The notes under the pieces: model-generated
Told to the model about the DNA's origin: nothing
The model's input: the letters and a program-made list of their open reading frames with translations, nothing else
The model's database searches: none
Translations under genes and position numbers: made by a program
DNA from: Thermoplasmata archaeon
GTDB lineage: Archaea > Thermoplasmatota > Thermoplasmata > Thermoplasmatales > Thermoplasmataceae
NCBI GenBank assembly: GCA_021806345.1
Contig: JAJZXP010000292.1
Span: forward strand, 1-7,109
Reading direction: 5' to 3'
DNA length: 7,109 bases
Shown: piece by piece, positions 4,291-7,109 of the stretch
Numbering within the stretch: position 1 is the first letter of the stretch
How the letters are laid out: each line of letters opens with the position of its first letter

Positions 4291-6303
4291 GTGAATGGTA
4301 ATTTCAATTCTGTTACAAATTTCATATGGAACGTTGCCGACTTACTAAGGGATGTCTACAAAAGAAAAGACTACCCTGATGTAATATTGCCTTTTACTGT
4401 CTTAAGACGACTGGATTGTGTTTTATCTGAATCAAAGGATGAGGTACTTGCAACATACCAGAAATACTTCGGGAAACTTGAAGATCCTTCCGCAGTCATA
4501 ATGAAAGCCTCAGGGCACAATTTCTATAACGTTTCTAAATACGATTTTGTGAAACTGCTCTCTGATCCCGCAAATATAAGGCAGAATTTCTTCGATTATC
4601 TCAATGGTTTTTCGGCAAACCTTATAGATGTATTGGAGAGATTCAAAATCAGGGATCGCATCAACTATCTGGCAGAGAAGGATCTCCTTTACAAAGTAGT
4701 GCAGAAATTTTCTGAAATTGATCTTGGCCCTTCCGCCATATCAAATCACGACATGGGATACATTTTCGAGGAGCTTATCAGGAAGTTCAACGAGGCCAAC
4801 AATGAAGAGGCAGGAGAGCACTTTACGCCAAGGGAAATAATCAGGTTGATGGTTGAAATTCTGATGTCCAAGGATCGGAAGAGACTGGAGGAACCTGGCA
4901 TAATAACGACAGTGTACGATCCTGCCTGTGGAACAGGAGGGATGCTTACCGTGGCAAAGGATCACATCATTTCAGAGATAAACGGAAAGGCACAAATTGA
5001 ACTGTTCGGCCAGGAGATAAATGATGAAACGTATGCAGTTTGCAAATCAGACATGATAATAAAAGGAGAGAACCCAGATAATATAAAGCCAAATTCAAGC
5101 TTTTCTCATGATGGTTTTCCCGACATGACTTTTGATTACATCCTTTCCAACCCCCCCTTTGGAAAGGACTGGAATCAGGACAAGGGATTTATTGAGGAAG
5201 AATATGAGAGAGGTTTCTCGGGAAGATTCGGAGCCGGTCTCCCTCGAATAGATGACGGTCAGTTCCTGTTCCTGCAGCACATGATATCAAAAATGCACAT
5301 ACCAGAAAATGGAACAAAAACAAGAATTGCAATAGTATTCAATGGTTCACCTCTCTTCACAGGAGATGCAGGATCAGGAGAATCTGAAATAAGAAGATGG
5401 ATCATTGAAAATGACTGGCTTGAAGCAATAATCGCATTGCCGGATCAGCTCTTCTACAACACAAACATTAACACTTATCTGTGGATACTATCAAACATAA
5501 AGGATCATGAAAGAAAGGGAAAAGTGATTCTCATAGATGCAAGGGATATGTTTATTGAAATGAAAAAGAGCCTTGGGCAGAAGAGGAAAGAGATATCTGA
5601 TAAGCAAATAGAGGAGATCAGGAATCTTTACATCAGTGCCAGGGACGGCGAAAAAGTCAAGATATTTGACAATGAGGATTTTGGCTACAGGAAGACAACA
5701 ATAGACAGACCTTTAAGAATGAAATTCGTCATAAGCGAAGAGGGAATCTCAAAAGTTTCTTCAGATAAGGCATTTAACAAAGCAATGAACGGGAAGCAGA
5801 AGGCACTTGATCAACAATCGCAGACCTCGGATATCATCATGAATTCATTATCTCAGTTAAAGGGAATGGAATTTAGGACTAAAAGTGATTTTGAAGATAA
5901 ACTATCATCTCTATTTTTGAGCAACGGGATGAAACTTTCGACAGCACAGAGAAAAGCTCTCGTGAATGTTTTTGGAGTCAGGGACGAAAATGCGGAAATA
6001 TCAACAGGACCTGACGGGAAACCGGAAGCCGACACAGATCTGAGAGACTATGAAAATATTCCACTGAAGGAAGATATTAATGTCTATTTCAGCAGAGAGG
6101 TAAAGCCATTCGTACCTGATGCATGGATAAACGAAAGTGTCAGGGATATTAAGGACGGGAAAGTAGGAAGGGTTGGATATGAAATCCCATTTAACAGGTA
6201 TTTCTACAAATTTGTTCCACCCAGACCACTGGAAGAAATTGATGCAGATCTGAAGAAATTAAGAAATGAAATTATTGGTCTTCTCAGAGAGGTCACAGAA
6301 TGA
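4291..6303 (+). CDS. hsdM: Type I restriction-modification methyltransferase subunit HsdM
   Basis: HsdM transfers a methyl group from S-adenosylmethionine to the N6 of adenine in a bipartite target chosen by HsdS; the active enzyme is M2S, to which HsdR joins for restriction. The 670-residue protein is complete. It starts with the HsdM N-terminal helical domain (SVTNFIWNVADLLRDVYKR, then ILPFTVLRRLD at 32-42), followed by FEELIRKFNE and EHFTPREIIRLM (about 159-187). The SAM-binding motif I is DPACGTGGML (210-219), a further motif is FGQEIN (239-244), and the catalytic motif IV is NPPF (287-290). TRIAIVFNGSPLF, ALPDQLFYNTNINTYLW and a long C-terminal extension that would contact HsdS follow. 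The start is a GTG with no SD; the next residues match the usual family start, so it is preferred over internal codons. The stop overlaps the hsdS ATG. All catalytic residues appear intact. Confidence 0.97.
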   Translation: MNGNFNSVTNFIWNVADLLRDVYKRKDYPDVILPFTVLRRLDCVLSESKDEVLATYQKYFGKLEDPSAVIMKASGHNFYNVSKYDFVKLLSDPANIRQNFFDYLNGFSANLIDVLERFKIRDRINYLAEKDLLYKVVQKFSEIDLGPSAISNHDMGYIFEELIRKFNEANNEEAGEHFTPREIIRLMVEILMSKDRKRLEEPGIITTVYDPACGTGGMLTVAKDHIISEINGKAQIELFGQEINDETYAVCKSDMIIKGENPDNIKPNSSFSHDGFPDMTFDYILSNPPFGKDWNQDKGFIEEEYERGFSGRFGAGLPRIDDGQFLFLQHMISKMHIPENGTKTRIAIVFNGSPLFTGDAGSGESEIRRWIIENDWLEAIIALPDQLFYNTNINTYLWILSNIKDHERKGKVILIDARDMFIEMKKSLGQKRKEISDKQIEEIRNLYISARDGEKVKIFDNEDFGYRKTTIDRPLRMKFVISEEGISKVSSDKAFNKAMNGKQKALDQQSQTSDIIMNSLSQLKGMEFRTKSDFEDKLSSLFLSNGMKLSTAQRKALVNVFGVRDENAEISTGPDGKPEADTDLRDYENIPLKEDINVYFSREVKPFVPDAWINESVRDIKDGKVGRVGYEIPFNRYFYKFVPPRPLEEIDADLKKLRNEIIGLLREVTE

Positions 6304-7109
6304 AGTATCCAAGATATCTAGCTTACAAGGACAGCGGTGTTGAGTGGATTGGAGAGATACCGGAGCATTGGATAGTAACCAAACTGAAATTTATTAGCTG
6401 CATTAGTGCGGATTATGGAATAAACCTTAGTTCAGATAATTATATTGATAAAGGTGCACGTTTCGTAAGGATAACAGATATTAATGAAGATGGGACATTA
6501 ATACCCGAAGGGGTTTTTATTCGCGAAGATCTATCAAAAGGTAAGATTTTAGAGAATGGGGACCTCCTATTTGCGAGAAGTGGTTCAGTTGGTACTTCAC
6601 TTTTATTCGCACTTACTGACTCTCAAAAGTATTCTTTTGCAGGATATTTGGTGAGATTTCGATTAAAGAGGGGATATTCACCAAGTTTTGTGTATTTATT
6701 CAGCCAGTCCAAACTTTTTAAAGATCAAATTAAGATGAATTCTATAGAAACAACAATTGAAAACTTTAATGGAGATAAATATTCCAATATCAAGATTTGT
6801 CTTCCAGATTTTAGGAGCCAAGAGCAAATTGTTTCAAGCCTAGGCAGAATTTTTACTAATATTAACAATCTCATCTTAAAATTTTCAAAAATGATAGAAC
6901 TCCTCAAGGAAAAACGCCAGGCAATCATAACAAAGGCTGTCACCAAGGGTCTCGACCCTAACATGCCCATGAAGGACAGCGGTGTTGAGTGGATTGGAGA
7001 GATACCGGAGCACTGGGATACTATTCCAATAAAATTCATAATGTCTTGCAATGATGAAACCTTACCTGAAAGCACGCATCCCGAAACTAAGATACAATAT
7101 ATCGAAATC
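6300..7109 (+). CDS. hsdS: Type I restriction-modification specificity subunit HsdS, cut by the window end
   Basis: HsdS provides DNA target recognition for the HsdM methyltransferase and, when present, HsdR. The ATG at 6300 overlaps the hsdM stop as ATGA, and GAGGT (6289-6293) provides an SD six bases before it. The frame stays open for 270 codons to the window edge, so about half to two thirds of the gene is seen. Residues 1-24 are the conserved opening (KYPRYLAYKDSGVEWIGEIP). TRD1 occupies about 25-168, with the family motif FARSGSVGTS at 91-100. A coiled-coil spacer follows (about 173-213, RSQEQIVSSL and MIELLKEKRQAII), then TKAVTKGLDPN and a second copy of the opening (225-239) that begins the second half. 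TRD1 is more AT-rich than hsdM and the flanking conserved segments, typical of exchanged recognition domains. Confidence 0.95.
   Translation, partial: MKYPRYLAYKDSGVEWIGEIPEHWIVTKLKFISCISADYGINLSSDNYIDKGARFVRITDINEDGTLIPEGVFIREDLSKGKILENGDLLFARSGSVGTSLLFALTDSQKYSFAGYLVRFRLKRGYSPSFVYLFSQSKLFKDQIKMNSIETTIENFNGDKYSNIKICLPDFRSQEQIVSSLGRIFTNINNLILKFSKMIELLKEKRQAIITKAVTKGLDPNMPMKDSGVEWIGEIPEHWDTIPIKFIMSCNDETLPESTHPETKIQYIEI
6327..6367 (+). repeat. 41-bp direct repeat in hsdS, copy 1
   Basis: The 41 bases starting AAGGACAGCGGTGTTGAG and ending ATACCGGAGCA are identical to 6972-7012. They encode residues 10-23 of HsdS (KDSGVEWIGEIPEH) just before TRD1. The identity includes synonymous positions, which suggests recent duplication or gene conversion rather than protein-level selection alone. 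Confidence 0.93.
6972..7012 (+). repeat. 41-bp direct repeat in hsdS, copy 2
   Basis: Identical to 6327-6367 and offset by exactly 645 bases (215 codons), so both are read in the same frame. It encodes residues 225-238 just before TRD2. Recombination between the copies would delete or exchange one TRD-spacer unit without a frameshift. Confidence 0.93.

Noticed and set aside
4741..6035. Minus-strand frames at 4741-4965, 5095-5280 and 5853-6035
   Set aside because: They are opposite hsdM, whose motifs are unambiguous in the plus frame.
6725..7075. Minus-strand frame of 116 codons
   Set aside because: It is antisense to hsdS, whose plus frame is open from 6300 to the window end with family motifs.
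1..7109. CRISPR array, insertion sequence or diversity-generating elements
   Set aside because: No regularly spaced repeats, no transposase or reverse transcriptase motifs and no terminal inverted repeats were found; the only clear repeats are the att-like pair and the hsdS 41-bp pair.

Overview
The window looks archaeal, most likely from a Thermoplasmata-type lineage, though the genus cannot be fixed by reading alone. The evidence is a class II tRNA-Leu with no encoded CCA end, AT-rich TATA-like elements in place of bacterial -35/-10 boxes, a GTG-started gene with no Shine-Dalgarno (SD) site that is probably leaderless, a mix of GAGGTG-type SD sites, frequent AGA/AGG/ATA codons, and an AbrB-type VapB/PIN-type VapC pair. 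Overall it reads as an accessory (island-like) region next to a tRNA gene.

Positions 1-1531 are a tRNA-anchored scar. An intact tRNA-Leu(CAA) lies at 40-124. A diverged copy of its 3' end plus about 45 bases of its downstream flank recurs at 1475-1531, which is what old attachment sites look like. Between the copies, all on the minus strand, are a decayed vapBC toxin-antitoxin operon (vapB has one in-frame stop, vapC has lost most of its PIN domain), an unrecognised reading frame, and a small three-segment membrane protein. A nearly ideal palindrome that looks like the vapB operator survives in front of the broken operon. No integrase is visible.

Positions 1532-1905 are mostly non-coding, with one possible 37-residue ORF. 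Positions 1906-3994 hold two plus-strand genes separated by a single base. The first is an unrecognised 342-residue protein. The second is a 352-residue protein with an N-terminal E...D...ExK pattern of the PD-(D/E)XK nuclease fold, a Cys/His cluster and a possible winged-helix end. I read this pair as a candidate uncharacterised defence or nucleic-acid-processing module. This rests on motif and neighbourhood only.

Positions 3995-4290 are an AT-rich spacer with two weak inverted repeats and the presumed hsdM promoter. From 4291 to the window end runs a Type I restriction-modification operon: hsdM (complete) overlaps hsdS by ATGA. hsdS is cut by the window edge after its first target-recognition domain (TRD), its coiled-coil spacer and the start of the second half. 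A 41-bp identical in-frame direct repeat marks the start of both TRD halves and would allow recombinational exchange of specificity domains. HsdM and HsdS together form the methyltransferase. An HsdR motor/nuclease, needed for restriction, is not in the window and may lie downstream.
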